Positions 47,282-59,319 of a DNA stretch of 64,000 bases are shown piece after piece. The notes under the pieces are model-generated. The model ran no database searches. It saw only the letters and a list, made by a program, of their open reading frames with translations, and was not told the origin of the DNA. The position numbers and the translations under genes are program-made. This DNA is from Phytophthora quininea. Its lineage: Eukaryota; Oomycota; Peronosporomycetes; Peronosporales; Peronosporaceae. Location: the NCBI GenBank assembly GCA_011947345.1, contig JAAVTG010000586.1, positions 744,001-808,000 on the forward strand, given 5' to 3'. Position 1 is the first letter of the stretch, and every line of letters starts with the position of its first letter.

Positions 47282-50200
47282 ATGGAGAGAACGGAGCGCC
47301 CCGAGGGCGTAGGCGCCGCCGACACTCAAGCCCAGGTGCGCAAACCCCAACATGCGTCGTGCCTACTCCGCGGTAGTGCTGGCTAACGTTTCTGTTCGGT
47401 GTTTGACGCAGCCACCGACCAGTGGGCAAGAGAAGATCGAGGCTTTGGTTAGATTCGTGAACACTGAAGTGTTTAGGCTGTTGAAGTCCCAGTTCGAGAA
47501 GGGCGACATATTGAAAACGCAGAAGGACATCCTGAAGGAGCCGCCAAATGCTGTGGAAGTGCTGTCTTTGGATAGAGCGAAACGCCACTGGGGCGAGAGG
47601 TTGAAGAATCTCAGCTATCACTTCATGGGAGTGATCGATGCACTTTTCCGAAGCTGCTCAGTCTCCGTTGACCTTGCCGAGGAAGTGGCGAAAATGGTGG
47701 TGGCCAAAGCCACGGAAACATTCTTTGGGGGCGCTGCTGCTGTTAAGCTATCCCCAGAGGAGATGAGTCGGCTAGAGCGCGCGTTCACAAAGAGAGCGTA
47801 CGTCGGGGACGCCGACGTCAAGTTTGGTGAATATGTTCGACAGTGCTGGAAGGAGTACGACCCTTTAAAGTACAGGGCGCCGTGCGTGGCGGTCGTTCAG
47901 AGCTCCGGTTTCGGCAAGAGTCGAATGCTGTACGAGCTCGCCGTCAAAGCGGAGGCAGCCGGCTCGAAGGTAAAGGTCCTATACCTATGCGTACGCATGC
48001 ACGAGTCGACAGGGTATCCGGAGGTGACGCCCGATCTTCGCGACTGGCTGTTTGACAGCAGCTCTACGGTCACCTCGCTAAGTGGTCGTTTGAAAACCAT
48101 ATACGACGACGCGATCGAAAACTGGCACAGCATCCAGCCGGAGTGGACAAAGCTATTCACGTCGAAGGAAACGAAAGCGAGTAGAAGCGACGTTAAAGAA
48201 GCAGCACGATCAAGAGGGGGAACAGCAGAAACGAGAGTCGCCCGCGAAATTTGATACCAGCCCGGCTACAAGAGAGAATGGCCGAGTGGTGATTGTGATT
48301 GTTGACGAGGCGAGGGCTCTTCTTACGAAGGAGGACAGTACAGGTGTCAACTACTTCCGCCTGTTTCGCCGGGCTCTTGCGGATGCAAATAAACCCATCA
48401 AAGATGGACATGGTATTTTCGGGTTCTGGTGGATACGAACTCCAAGGTCTCGGACTTGACCCCTCGGTGTCAATGGATCCATCATATCGGGATCGGGATC
48501 CACAGGGTAACTCCGGCGAGGCATCTTTCCCGCCGTTCGTGCTGACTCACACGATGGATGCTAATTGGGAGAGTTACACGCCGAAGGGATATAATAAAGG
48601 AGCGACGACAGGGGAGAAAGAGGAGAGTCCGACGCAGAAGCACAATATACCCAAGTACAAGTTTGTCGTCACCGGTCCTGAAGAGGCGGCGTTGGGAGCT
48701 CTGAAGCAGATGGGTCGTCCAATGTGGGCCGCAGGAGATGAGGGTGAATTCGCGAATATGGTCACTTTTGCGGCGAAGAAGTTGCTGCTGGGGCTACCTC
48801 CCGAAAAGAAGAACTACGACGAGAGCACCATGTTCGGTGTTGCGTTCATGTTGTGTCGAATCGGAGTACGTCCGTACGCAACATCAGCGTTGGCATCCCG
48901 GGCCATTGCAGACTTCATGGCAGTTCTCGGTTATGTGAATTACGACAAAGAAGGCTACTTGAGTTGCTATGCGTCAGATCCGGTGTTAACTTTGGGCGCG
49001 ACGAGGGTGTGGTACGAGCAAAACGCCTTATCTGCGCATATCCTGCCTCAATTCCGGAAATTGATGCTGGACGAAGCGCTAGATACAGGAGGGATTGACA
49101 AAGTAGTTGCTCACATTTTGATGCTTTTAGCGATGGACAGGTGTGCACTGGGGGACAATCCTTCTGCCCATGGTATGACCGGCGGGTTTGTGTCTGTGGA
49201 TTCATTCTTGGAGACGCTTGGAAGTAAGACTTCCGAACAATACCGCCAGGTTCCAGGAAAGCGTATGACGCGTGCCTCGACAGAAGACAAGGTTGCTTAT
49301 GAAGCGTGGCTAAATGGTTGGGGAGACTGGCAAATGGGGTTCACTCATTTTATTCAGCTGCAGCTTGAGCCGAACGAAGACACGCTTTGGTACTTGCTGG
49401 GGCGTCGGGCCGCGGGTATTTTTTCCGCGCAACCACAAAGGTGCCGACTTGTTAATTCCGATATTTCGGAGGCCGCAGGTGGAGACAGACGAACAGTCAG
49501 ACGTGAAGATGAAGACTCCGTGTGGGGAGAAAAACTAGACGTATCGCTGATTTTGATCCAAGTAAAGAACAGGCACCCGAGGGACAATGGATTCGCGAAG
49601 CCTGCCACGGAGAAAATGTTCCCTTCGTTTGTTTTCACCGGGAATAAGCCGACAACACCTAGTGATGCTGCGCCGAATACCGAAAAGAAAACGGAGAATA
49701 CAAAGAAGCGGGAGACAAAGAAGCAGGAGACAAAGAAGCAGGAGACGAAGAGGCAGGAGACGAAGAGGCAGGAGACGAAGAAGGGGAAGGAGAAGGAGGG
49801 GAAGAAGAACAAGACGAACAAGAAGAAGAAGAATCTTGTCGCGAACCCATTGAGCGCTACGGGTGTCAACGATGTCATTCGCATCTATATTAACGTGCGG
49901 GGGAATGAAGATCGGTTCATCTATTGCAGCGATTTTGAAGAAACGAGCTCAAGTAACGATACCGGAGCGAGATCGCCGAGCGCGTCCAGTACTCAGAATG
50001 AAGATGACGCGATGCCAAGCGCTGCAGTATCGGCTCGTGAGCAACCAGCAGCAACTACCTTGAAGACTGGGTTTACTCTATGCTTCCGGTCGGTGCGTAC
50101 GGCCACGTTTCCGTTTCTCGACGAGGAGGTGGCGAAGAAATTGCGTACTATCGCAGAGTCTCTGTGGGATCCCATGGCGATTGTAGTCGGCGACCTGCAG

Positions 50201-50452
50201 CATCGCCAAGACGTGGAGGCTCCAATTGCCGGTTCGGCGAAGGCTATGATGTCGGTAGTGATAGCGGACGACGTGGCGACGGACATCGCGAAGAAAAGTT
50301 TTGGGCCTCCACCAGGGTATGAGGAGGAGGAGTGCGTGGCAACGGAGGCCGGCAGTCTATTGACGGATAGTGTGGCTGCTATGCGGATCAATCCTGGTCG
50401 ATCCAGCAAGAAACGTCGACGTGAAAGCACGGAACAGCCCAACCGAGATTAA
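47282..50452 (+). CDS. Crinkler-type P-loop NTPase / PD-(D/E)XK nuclease-like protein
   Basis: Exon 1 47,282-47,335 (ATG at 47,282), 76-bp GT-AG intron, exon 2 from 47,412. The NTPase has a Walker A-like loop SSGFGKSR (near 47,901-47,930), a conserved STGYPEV motif, and a Walker B strand with VIVDEAR (near 48,290-48,320). Then a helical region (MGRPMWAAGDEGEF; AAKKLLLGLP), and further on GADLLIPIF plus LIQVKNR, the Asp and Gln-x-Lys signature of a PD-(D/E)XK nuclease fold. A Lys/Glu-rich repeat tract of KKQET units (49,680-49,830) and an acidic C-terminal domain follow; the end is basic (KKRRR, NLS-like). Frame breaks occur near 48,185, 48,425, 48,460 and 49,419-49,490, several at homopolymers. 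No signal peptide and no LFLAK/HVLV-type header is visible at the N-terminus, so secretion is not supported. Proteins of this class include effectors of plant-pathogenic oomycetes and non-secreted relatives. Confidence 0.72.
49680..49830 (+). repeat. Imperfect 15-bp coding repeat (KKQET/KRQET)
   Basis: Successive units of about 15 bases (AAGAAGCAGGAGACA and variants) inside the NTPase gene encode a highly charged linker. Such tracts are prone to length change. Confidence 0.8.
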
Positions 50453-51788
50453 TCCGGCATTTTGTGGTCCAGGTACTAGCTTCATACAAATTTCAAGTAT
50501 AAACATATTTTAAATCCATTCATTTGTATGTGTTTTACTTAACAGGCGATCCGTGTAACAACTATGCACAATTCCGGGATTTATATGACAAGCAGGACAA
50601 CAACTTATTGCGCAAGTGAGTTTCAGAAGCTGAAACTCATATCACATCTAGACATAGGTAAATAACGACGCCAGCCCAAGTTTCAGCTCCACCGGCGGAG
50701 TACATTGGTGTCTAGTGGCGATAATGATGCCACCTTGGGCGACGTCACGCAGCGGCAAATTAGTGCTAAAAGTGGCCTTAATTGTTTTGCACTACTCTTC
50801 TAAAAGTGATTACTGATCGAAGAAGGGGACTTTTATCTCGGACACAGCAGTGATTGAGAGGAGAACGAAGAGAGCTCTGAGTTGCTCGCATGAGTGTCAG
50901 CCCAAGTTGCAGACATCTTGGATCGCGCTGAAGCTCAAGACGAAGACTCGTTGGACGCCCGGCATTCATTAACCGCTCGTTTGGAGCTGCTCCCGAGGTG
51001 AGGCCTCTGAAGGCTGTTCGCAGAATATTGTCACCTAATGGTTAGGGTTAAATACATAATTCTGGATCTTGATTGAACTATCTCGATGTCACGTCGTAAT
51101 CGAAGAAGCGAAAATGGCCAAAACTAATTTGCGCGGTGCTCAGTTGCGGCTGCGATTCGTCGAGTTGCGCCCTGAAACTTTGTTTCCGCTCATTTATCTT
51201 GTCAATCTACCTTATGTTTAAATCTCAGCTCTTAACTCGGATTTGCGCTAATTGTTGTGTGTGGGTATGTCATACTTGTTTGCTTGGTTCTTACGCGGAC
51301 CGGCTGTTAAGTACATATTATTAATATTTCTGAGGTATTTGTGTAGAGTTGGGTAATTGGATTGATCAATCTGTACCTTCTGACCGATCCGATTAGCCCG
51401 AATCGGATCCGATCGGATCGACTCGATAAAAATTCTAAGTCAGCCTGCGGTAACAGATTGAATGTTGCATTTGTATACGAGGGATAGCATGTATGGATTA
51501 CAACGACAGCGGGTTCATCCTTCTATTTCTAATACATTTCTAGACAAGCTTCCGCATTTAAGAGAAAAGGCTCTAATCCGACAAAGATTCTGCCCACGGG
51601 CAGGCATCCTACGTTGTGGGCGACAAGAAGGTCTGTAGTGTCGACCTTGTCGATGGACCCGGCAGCAAGCGTCGTTCGAGTGGGGTGGCACGTCAGGTGG
51701 CCGAACGCGGGCAATGTGGCGTCTGTATGGGGTAGCGCTAGCGTCGCGCGGGTCCGTCTGCTGCGGATGCGAGTGAGTCCGTTGCTGT
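50453..51788. other. Non-genic stretch
   Basis: No supported gene. A GATCGGATC-rich motif at about 51,395-51,425 resembles one at about 53,700-53,730 and may mark the ends of a decayed element. Confidence 0.4.
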
Positions 51789-53010
51789 AGTCAGTTGTGC
51801 GTCGGTCAACGGCGCGGCTTGCAGTGTGTCGGTAGCTCTAGAAGCAGCCCGTCTGACTCAGTGGATGTGGTCGGCAGTTCCAGTGCTGCAGAAGCGGCGG
51901 CTTTGCGTCAGTGCATGGTGGAGGGGGTCTGTGGGCGGCGTGACCTTGCAGAGCAGAGTGGCTCACGTGCCGCAGACGCTACCGGCAGTTTCGTCGCTAT
52001 TGGAAGCGGCGCAGCAGCAAAATCGAGCACTAGTGGCAATATTAGTGCTCGCACTACACAAGTGCGATGTCCGGCGCGTCAGGGACACTGTCTGGTGATA
52101 GTTCAAGTGCTGTAAGCGGTTCCGTATCTGTGGTATCCGACTCGGATGGAGTGGTGCACCTGGTGAGTGTTGTTCGTCCCAGTTCTGGTGGTGGCTGCCA
52201 GTGGCAGCATTAATGACAATGTGGGTGGCAGTATTGTGTACGTGCGGCGTATCATTGAGTGGATTATCGGACGTTGTTTTTATTTGATTCGTCTGGGGCG
52301 ACCTTGAGGGTAATGTTTTTCTCGACGACGACCATGTGACTATCTCTGGCTTGTTTTCCTTGGTGGTGACGCCGTGCTGTGGATACCGGTGCGAGTTTGA
52401 CAGGGGATGGCTTGAACGGCAGCGTGTCAGTCAGCAGCGATGAGCCTGCGGACGAAGCTTCGGGCGATATGAGCATGTCGTCGGGAATAACTTCCTCGAG
52501 ATCCAGCAGCAATTTATCCGTGACGTTTGGCTGTGATGGCGGAACGACCGGTAACGTGTTGGTGTCTCGAGACTCTAGCAGCTCGACGACGTGAGGTGGA
52601 GTGCTTGCAGTGAGCGGCGGCAGAACCGTATCGAACAACGCTGTCTCCCTTTGTAGCGCTGTGTCGAGTGGTGTGCCGGTTTCTGGCGTGGTATTGTTCG
52701 TGTCTGGGGAAGCTGTGGATGGAGGGTCTGGCGTTGTGAGTTAGGCGAATGATTTTAGCGTAAGCTCGAATGGTGGAGCTATTAGTGCGGTCCGGTGGCG
52801 GTGCTGGTTATGGAGATATCGTCGAAGCGACCAACGGCGACTCATTGACGGGAACCTCGGGCACCGTCAAGGCGACAGCTCCCATTTGTCAAGCGGCCCA
52901 GGACCCTCGGTCATTGTGTCCCGCGGCTTGTCGACGGGCAGCGCCGGCAGTGGCGTGGCCATCGCTAGTGGCGCTTCTCGAACGAAGGCAATGTGGTCGC
53001 TCAAAGCGGT
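51789..53010 (+). pseudogene. Decayed Ser/Gly/Val repeat protein
   Basis: Coding-like sense in changing frames, rich in Ser, Gly, Val and Ala, with recurring SG...GSV-type units, for example SGDSSSAVSGSVSVVSDSDG near 52,090-52,150 and SGSRAADATGSFVAIGSGAA near 51,955. This looks like the remains of a long repetitive (possibly beta-solenoid, secreted) protein. No start, no domain and no intact frame longer than about 130 codons. Confidence 0.35.
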
Positions 53011-53186
53011 TCTGTGGCATCTGGAGTGATTCATTTAGGACGAAGCAAAGACGGTTATTCGATATAGCCACTATCAGTACATGGAAAATTCATTTAAATC
53101 AACCATGTCGTCATTCAATCATCTAACTCGTTGTTTGCTTTCAGACCAACTACATCTGACCGCTGTGCTCGAAATCTCAGGGCGAC

Positions 53187-53390
53187 ATGAAGATCTATTT
53201 TGCCAGCATTGACGAGCTAGTGGAGTGCAAGCTGAAAGCGCCGGAGTGCCAAGACTGCAAGGCACCGATGTACTGCTGGTATGCAACCAAGTTCTACAAT
53301 GTGAGTCACAAGTACCAGAACGATGACGGCATGTCCTACATCAGCAAACGGCTGTGGCACTTAGAAATCCGTCTCCTCCGAGGAAGGTAG
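53187..53390 (+). other. Unassigned 67-codon frame
   Basis: ATG at 53,187 reads MKIYFASIDELVECKLKAPE and has a Cys pair (CQDCKAP) that could bind metal. No family recognised. It may be a fragment of a transposon-encoded zinc-binding protein. Confidence 0.25.
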
Positions 53391-53831
53391 TGTCCACGAA
53401 CGCGCCTAGCGACGGGGTTGAATCCGAGTCGTCTGGCACGGTCTAAAAGATGACCAACAGCGCTGGTGCTACGCATGTGGAGGCGTGATTTTGTCGCCTG
53501 TGGAGATGTTTAGCGGCTTGAGAGATGGCATCGCAGCTTTCGTGGTGCGGTGGCGTCTACCGGTCGCTGATACGTCGTTATTAATAGTAAAAGGAGGAAG
53601 GAGAACACAATTTTGGTCGGCATTAGCGAGTTGTCTGTCGTTTGGCCTTTCGTACCTTTAACGGAGGAAACTCGTCAAGCGCCGAGATGGAATACGGTGC
53701 ATCCAATCGGATCCGATCCGATCAGACTCGGGCTTCATATTCCTGCTGGTGGCGATGAAAATCATTTTCGTAACTGCCAGCTCGTGCGAAGCCGTTCACC
53801 CCTCTTTCTCCTGGAGCTATCACTTCACAAC

Positions 53832-54340
53832 ATGGAAGAGCACGACAACGCAAGCACAAACGCGTCTTCTAGTACTTCGCAGGGATCGCAAACGCAAAAG
53901 AGATCTGACGTCTGGTCATATATCCACGAAAACAACAAGGGGTCATATACCTGTCTACTCTGTTCTGCTGACTCGGGGCCTCACTGGAGTAACTTGCGCG
54001 CACTCTACATTTTGTCGCCATCTCAAACAGAAGAACCCAGAAATTTATAGCGGCGTCAATAAGAAATCCCGACAGCTCGACTTACTGGACTCTGGTTTCG
54101 AGCGCTTCGTGAAACAGCAAACTTTGGACAAGGATGCAGTTGACACCGAGTTGGTAGCTATAATAGTGAAATCTTCCCTCCCGCTGAACTTGGTTGAGAA
54201 GGATGAATTTCGCTGCTTCTGCGAGTCACTTATGGGCGCGCTTCCTAGTCTTGAGGGCCCATCCTTGGTAGGACAGCACACCCCTGCCTTCTCCCAAACG
54301 ACACACTTTGTCGCACTCTTCTTCATCTCGTGAGTGCAAT
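53832..54340 (+). pseudogene. hAT-type transposase N-terminal fragment with BED zinc finger
   Basis: ATG at 53,832 (MEEHDNASTNASSS). SDVWSYIHENNKGSYTCLLC holds the first Cys pair of a BED finger. After a frame change FCRHLKQKNPEIY gives the His part. Then come a linker and FVEKDEFRC-like and LPSLEGPSL segments typical of the start of hAT transposases. The element is cut off before the RNase H-like core. Confidence 0.55.
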
Positions 54341-54430
54341 ATTCGACACCAGCTCCATAGTAAAATCAAATGTAAACTCTCCACAGCGCGATCCATAGAA
54401 AAACGTAATTCACATAGTCACAGCGATATC
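54240..54430. repeat. hAT-derived segment repeated in inverse at 62,008-62,175
   Basis: The reverse complement of this segment matches 62,008-62,175 at most positions, including ATGGATCGCGCTGTGGAGAG and GGAGAAGGCAGGG. Both are parts of the same hAT family inserted in opposite orientation. Confidence 0.8.
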
Positions 54431-54492
54431 TTCTTCCGGATGTCACGGACAGACGTTCGGATAATCGAAAATAATTGAGAATTAGGATTATT

Positions 54493-54605
54493 TGTAACGG
54501 GGTTACACGAAAGTCACGCCCGTGCGTTGACTTTAGAGGTTGCACAAAACTCTTAACAGAGTGTAGAGTTTTGACTCTGTAGCCATTGGCTCTCCACCAC
54601 TCATT
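54493..54605. repeat. LTR-like dispersed repeat, copy 2
   Basis: Same-orientation partner of 44,528-44,642 (see that entry). Shared start, TATA-like middle and end; inner bases have drifted. Confidence 0.65.
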
Positions 54606-55970
54606 TCATATTTCTTAGATTAACTATGCCACATAGTTTAGTCTATACATTTACAAGCAAGGTCAGATAACAATTGAATTCAGTTCTATTTTGGCAGTTA
54701 ATCTGTGTCGTCCTTGTTTTAAGGGACACTGACTCTGCGAGTCCTAGTTACGGGACTGTACTTGGTTCTTGTATAGAACCGAAGGCTGGAAGCCTAAGAC
54801 ACTGACTCGTTAAGTCGTACGTCTTCCTCTGTGCACGTGCACTGCTACGCAGCCCCGCTGTATTATTGATACAAATACTGATACTGGTAGTAATATATCG
54901 CGATACTTTCAAAATTCGAGAGATCTGTGTTAGTATTAATGCCATTATATTAATACTCCAGCGATACTTTGGTCTAAAGCACCAAAACTGCCCACAGCCA
55001 ACTACTAGACCGAAAAGGCCTCTGGAAGCGCTCGTAATCATTTACAAGAATATAAAAGTATGGGAAAAGATCGTAGATGTCACGTGCATAGTCAGAGATA
55101 ACGACTTATGAGTCTTGTTCGAGCAATAGCTTGGAGAAGAAAGACCGGTCATTGATATTGTAGAGCAAACGGCTAGACATGAAAAAAATCTGGGATCGTG
55201 TTCTCCGTCCAGGACGCGATCGTGCTTGGATGTCGTAGACTCATCTTGCTTGTTTCGTCCCAGCGGGCTATACGCGAGACAATAGAGTCTGTAATGTTGG
55301 TAGCAACAAAGACTTGTCTTAGGTTTGCGGCAAGAACGTGTTCAAATGTTCTTGCCGTGATTTAGAAAAATACATAGCTAAAACACACTTGATTGGTAGA
55401 ACATTTTTTAAACAGCTTGCATAATAACTTATTACCCCATACTTGGCTGTCCTCGAAGTGACTTCCGATTGCTTGGCTAAGAATTAACTTTTCATAATTC
55501 AACTAGTAGAGGTTCCAAAAGAGACGCGTTTTCGTTGCCTATGCACATTCCTTTATTTATTGATCACCTTTAAAGGCCCCAACCACTAAGAGTTTGCGTT
55601 GTGCGAGGCCCTGGGCACGTAGATCACCTTCCTGCTCGGTCTCATGGTTTGGACTTACAAAGTATTATCAGAGTAGTAGATGTAATACAAATTTTTGATT
55701 CGATATCAATGATATTAATACAAATAATTTTGACAAATAGGCTCGTATTAGTATTAGTATTTTAAAGTATTATATTTGTATTGTATTACTGAATAATACA
55801 ATACTTTGGATAATCCGAACCTCTGGTCACGGGCTGTGCCCACGCCATCGTCCATTATTGGACATCGTTTGAGACCGTCTTTGACTGCCAGTTGAAAAAC
55901 ATGATCCAGGTAGCGCACTTGAACAACCTTTAAAGGATGCGGAGGGGTCCGCCCAGGCCCTGACGGCGGA
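54606..55970. other. AT-rich non-genic stretch
   Basis: No gene. TATTAATAC/GTATTAATA-type motifs recur in both orientations near 54,860-54,960 and 55,680-55,800, as in an old MITE. A perfect 10-bp hairpin (CGGCAAGAAC / GTTCTTGCCG) lies at 55,328-55,357. Confidence 0.45.
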
Positions 55971-56264
55971 TCAAAAATCCCTCAAACCTTCATTGCTAGA
56001 AACTTCGCCTTCTAGTTCCTTGTTAATTGCGGTGATCATTGTGCCATTGTTGCTAGCATAGTCTGTTGTGATTGTACACAGTTTCGTAATGAGGTATTGG
56101 TCCATCGTGCGGAGGGTGTCATGCAGGTACTGCGCGAGCCGGTCGCCTGAGTGAGGGTATTCCACTCTCGTATAGCCAGCCATAACAGATCTGATCTTCC
56201 GGTCATCGTCAACAAGATGCATGGTGCCAACCATGTACCCTTTGTTAGCCGCCGAAGCCCACAT
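55971..56264 (-). pseudogene. hAT transposase core fragment
   Basis: Open 97 codons. VVTTDMWASAANKGYMVG-like start (only the second half is in frame) and ITTDYASNNGTMI match the DDE core of hAT transposases around the first and second catalytic regions. Both ends are missing, and orientation is opposite to the hAT fragment at 53.8 kb. Confidence 0.65.
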
Positions 56265-56790
56265 ATCGGTGGTAACTACAACACGACAGTTGCAATCCCT
56301 TGCAGTAATTCACGTCTCACGAGTGCCTTCACATTTCAGTAATTCACAATCAGGAAGTTGTTTCTCCTTTGTTGCATTGAAAGTGGCAACGAAGGCGCAT
56401 TTCGCGACTAGCATTTTGTCGCAATTCAGCCGCCGCTGTGTAGGCACAGGTACATGTAGAATCAAAAGTAAGTTACCGCCTTCATGTCTCGAACATTCAA
56501 GCACATCATACGAATTATTTGCTTATTTTGGACAACTGCAGCTGAGAAAAATGAATAAAGCGCATCTGTCGGCTTCGATCTCGTCGTTGTTCAGTAAGTG
56601 AAACGAACATGTTGACACCCATAGGTTTTGTAGCTTTTATGAACTTCCTGGTGCATTGCCAGGACTACGAAGGTGCGACTTGAAACTGTGGTTCTATGGT
56701 ACTTCCGATCCATCAGTATTTGTCAATAGTGGTCAAATATAGTCGGATATAAGGTTGATTACTTGGGTTCGGTCAATGTAAAGGTTGGAG
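56265..56790. other. Non-genic stretch
   Basis: Short frames without a recognisable domain; probably continues the hAT relic at its left edge. Confidence 0.35.
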
Positions 56791-57160
56791 CTAGAGAGAT
56801 GGACGAAGGTCTTGAAAATCCTCGAGATCGCATTCATCGAATACGTCGGGGCGCATGCAACACCTTCGAGGCGTATCTGCGGCGGTGCTGGGAACTACAC
56901 TATCTCGACCGCGTAGGAATATGTCGCTCCCAAGCAATCCGTCCTTTTGAAAGCGGATATAACCAATTCCGAAAAGCCACCGGATACGGCTCCAGCGAAT
57001 ACTCGTGTCCAGAAATTTCATGGCTCGGTTGGCCTTGCGTGTGAGCTCGATCATCATTCGGTTTTTGCTGAAACCAAAACTCTGCGTGACCATCACGCAC
57101 GGCGCATTGTAGATGGACGATACTGGAAGGAGGTTCAGACGGAATGGATCGCCCACTTCA
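56791..57160 (-). pseudogene. Crinkler-type NTPase relic, left of mariner
   Basis: A minus-strand frame reads YNAPCVMVTQSFGFSKNRM, a degraded match to the Walker A region of the NTPase gene at 47.9 kb (YRAPCVAVVQSSGFGKSRM). The Gly-Lys-Ser of the loop has become Ser-Lys-Asn, so nucleotide binding is lost. Sense fades within 100 codons. Confidence 0.7.
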
Positions 57161-57603
57161 TCAGTTTTGATGTGGATTGTGAACCATCAACCTGGTGAGA
57201 CAATCGTGACAGGGCTGAAGAAGACATTTGTGCTTGTTGTGATTGATAAAGCGATGAATCTACTTAGCGTTTACAACCACAAGAGGAACTATTTTCCTTT
57301 CCCGCGCAAAATTCTCGTTGAAACTAATCAGTATATCGGCGCTGACGGTGGAATTCTCGTCGTGCTGGTAGATTTTGATCCGCAGATTTGTTCGCTGTCG
57401 TCGAATTCGAAGCTGCCTCGTTTCTTCTTCCGTTTGTATTGGCTCATACAGTGGGTTGTCTTTGGAAGAAATAGTGGTAATTGAAGAAACGTGTGGGGAC
57501 GAAGCGAGTGCAAGTGAGGATTCATGGAGACGTGAAATTGCCATGCACAAGTCAGTTGTGATGGGAAAGGGTGAACGTGTGGCGTTGGAGGTCCTGCAAC
57601 GTA

Positions 57604-59317
57604 CTACCTCCGTGCGGAAAATAATGCACATTTCGGATTATAGCCAGTCCTGCTCAAAAGAATACCCCTCCAAGCCGATCAGGATTTGAAATTCAAATCT
57701 CCCGCCCATTTCCTCCCCTCCCTCCGCTCACCGCTCATTCCAATAGTTTAGCAGAAATGCCCAGAAGACAAGCAACCGATCAGGAGCGCCAAGCGGTCTG
57801 GGAGACGCTACTTCTTCGTAGCAACAGAGGTGTGCTTTCTCACGGAGAGATTGGGGAAGCTGCAGAGGAGTTTGGCCTTACTCGCTATGCTGTTTCGCGA
57901 ATCTGGGAGCGTGGTCGTGCAACGATGGGAAGACGCGTAGCTGCCGTCGTCAAGTCACGGAAGCACGATCGAGGGAGAAAGAAGGTTGACCGCGTAGCGC
58001 TGTGAACGCGTCGCACAAGTGCCCGTGAATGACCGTGAAAATCAGCGCCGAATTCAAGCAGGCGCTAACGTGAGCTCATATCTTGTCCAGCAGCTTATTA
58101 AAGAGGGGTATATTCGTCGCGCGCTGAGGCAGACGCGTCCGCTGCTCACTGCAGCTCATCGATTAGCACGGCTCAAGTTTTGTGTGAGCTGGTTGCACCC
58201 AACGCCAAGTGGCTACGTGTTCGACGCAATGCTCAACGCAGTGCATATCGACGAAAAATGGTTCTATGTGAAGAAGGTTGGCCAGAAAGTCTACGTGCTG
58301 ACCGGGAAGGACGACATCCTGCTTGAAGAGACGCCTGTACAGTTCTGTCAGAGTAAGCGCCACATCATGAAGGTGATGTTTTTGTGCGCAGTAGCACGTC
58401 CCCGAGGGAACTGGGACGGAAAAATCGGTCTTTGGCCGGTGGTGGAAAGCTACATTACCCAGCGAAACAGCATCAACCGTCCAGCTGGGGTCGAGGAACT
58501 GCGATCCGTGTCTATTACTCGCGAGATCTCTCGACGGATGCTCATTGACGACGTTATCCCGGCCATTAAGGCAAAGTGGCCCAGTGATCAGAAACAACTT
58601 GCAATTCGGATCCAACAGGATAATGCGCGGCCGCATGTTCTTGAAGATGACGCTGAAGTACGGGCAGCTGGGTGCGCAGACGGCTGGGACATTACGCTTG
58701 TCAATCAGCCAGCGCAAAGCCCCGACCTCAACTGCCTGGACTTGGGACTGTTCGCCAGCATTCAGTCTCTGCAGTCGCGCACAACATCTCGCACAATTCA
58801 AGACATAATCCAGGAGGTTGAGCACGCGTACGAAATCACGACCGCAGAGACGCTGAACAAAACATTCTTGACGCTACAGCTGGTCATGAAGGAGATCATG
58901 AGTCATGAAGGCCGCAACGACTACAAATTGGCTCACTTACACAAAGATAAGCTGATCCGAGCCGGTGAACTTCCAATATCGCTGCAATGCGATACTACAA
59001 GTTTCGGCGTTGCGCAGCAATCTATCCTGGCGCTCGCAGTTGCTTCGTGGACCGATCCACCTTCCGCAAGCTTCTAGTCTGCCCTCCGCGCCTTCCCTGC
59101 GCTCTCCACCGCCCTCCCCGCTATCACCTACACGTCTTGATCCGTTTCTATACTTATAATGCGGCGGAGCACGTACGCCAGCAGCGTACGATCCTGTATT
59201 ACTTCTGCTTCCAGCTCGATTTCTTGTCACCTCTGCACAGTTTATAATCCCGAAAAGGAACGAGGCGGAGCGCTGCAATTTTTTTCAAAATGTGCATTAT
59301 TTTCCGCACGGAGGAAG
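57604..59317 (+). mobile_element. DD39D mariner-like element with TIRs and TA duplication
   Basis: 1,714 bp. Terminal inverted repeats of about 30 bp start CTACCTCCGTGCGGAAAATA (left, 57,604) and end with the reverse complement of CTTCCTCCGTGCGGAAAATA (right, 59,317). TA lies directly outside both ends (57,602-57,603 and 59,318-59,319). The CTnCCTCCG start is that of plant Stowaway/mariner-type ends. One transposase gene lies inside. Confidence 0.92.
57757..59077 (+). CDS. Mariner-like transposase, DD39D catalytic triad (one frameshift)
   Basis: ATG at 57,757 (MPRRQATDQERQAVWETL). N-terminal helix-turn-helix (EIGEAAEEFGLTRYAVSRIW); a second DNA-binding part follows. Catalytic Asp in AVHIDEKWFYV, second in RIQQDNARPHV, third in SPDLNCLDLGLFASIQSLQ, with 39 residues between the second and third. 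That spacing and the LNCLDLG motif match plant-type mariner transposases. The frame shifts once near 58,000, where VDRVAL runs into a stop and the continuation (CERVAQVPVNDRENQRR) is in another frame; a two-base loss or similar would explain it. Otherwise open to TAG at 59,077. If the shift is an assembly error the element may be active. Confidence 0.9.
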
Positions 59318-59319
59318 TA

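Noticed and set aside
48574..49884. Phe/Val-rich and Ser/Pro-rich minus-strand frames opposite the KKQET tract
   Set aside because: Antisense reading of a low-complexity coding repeat.
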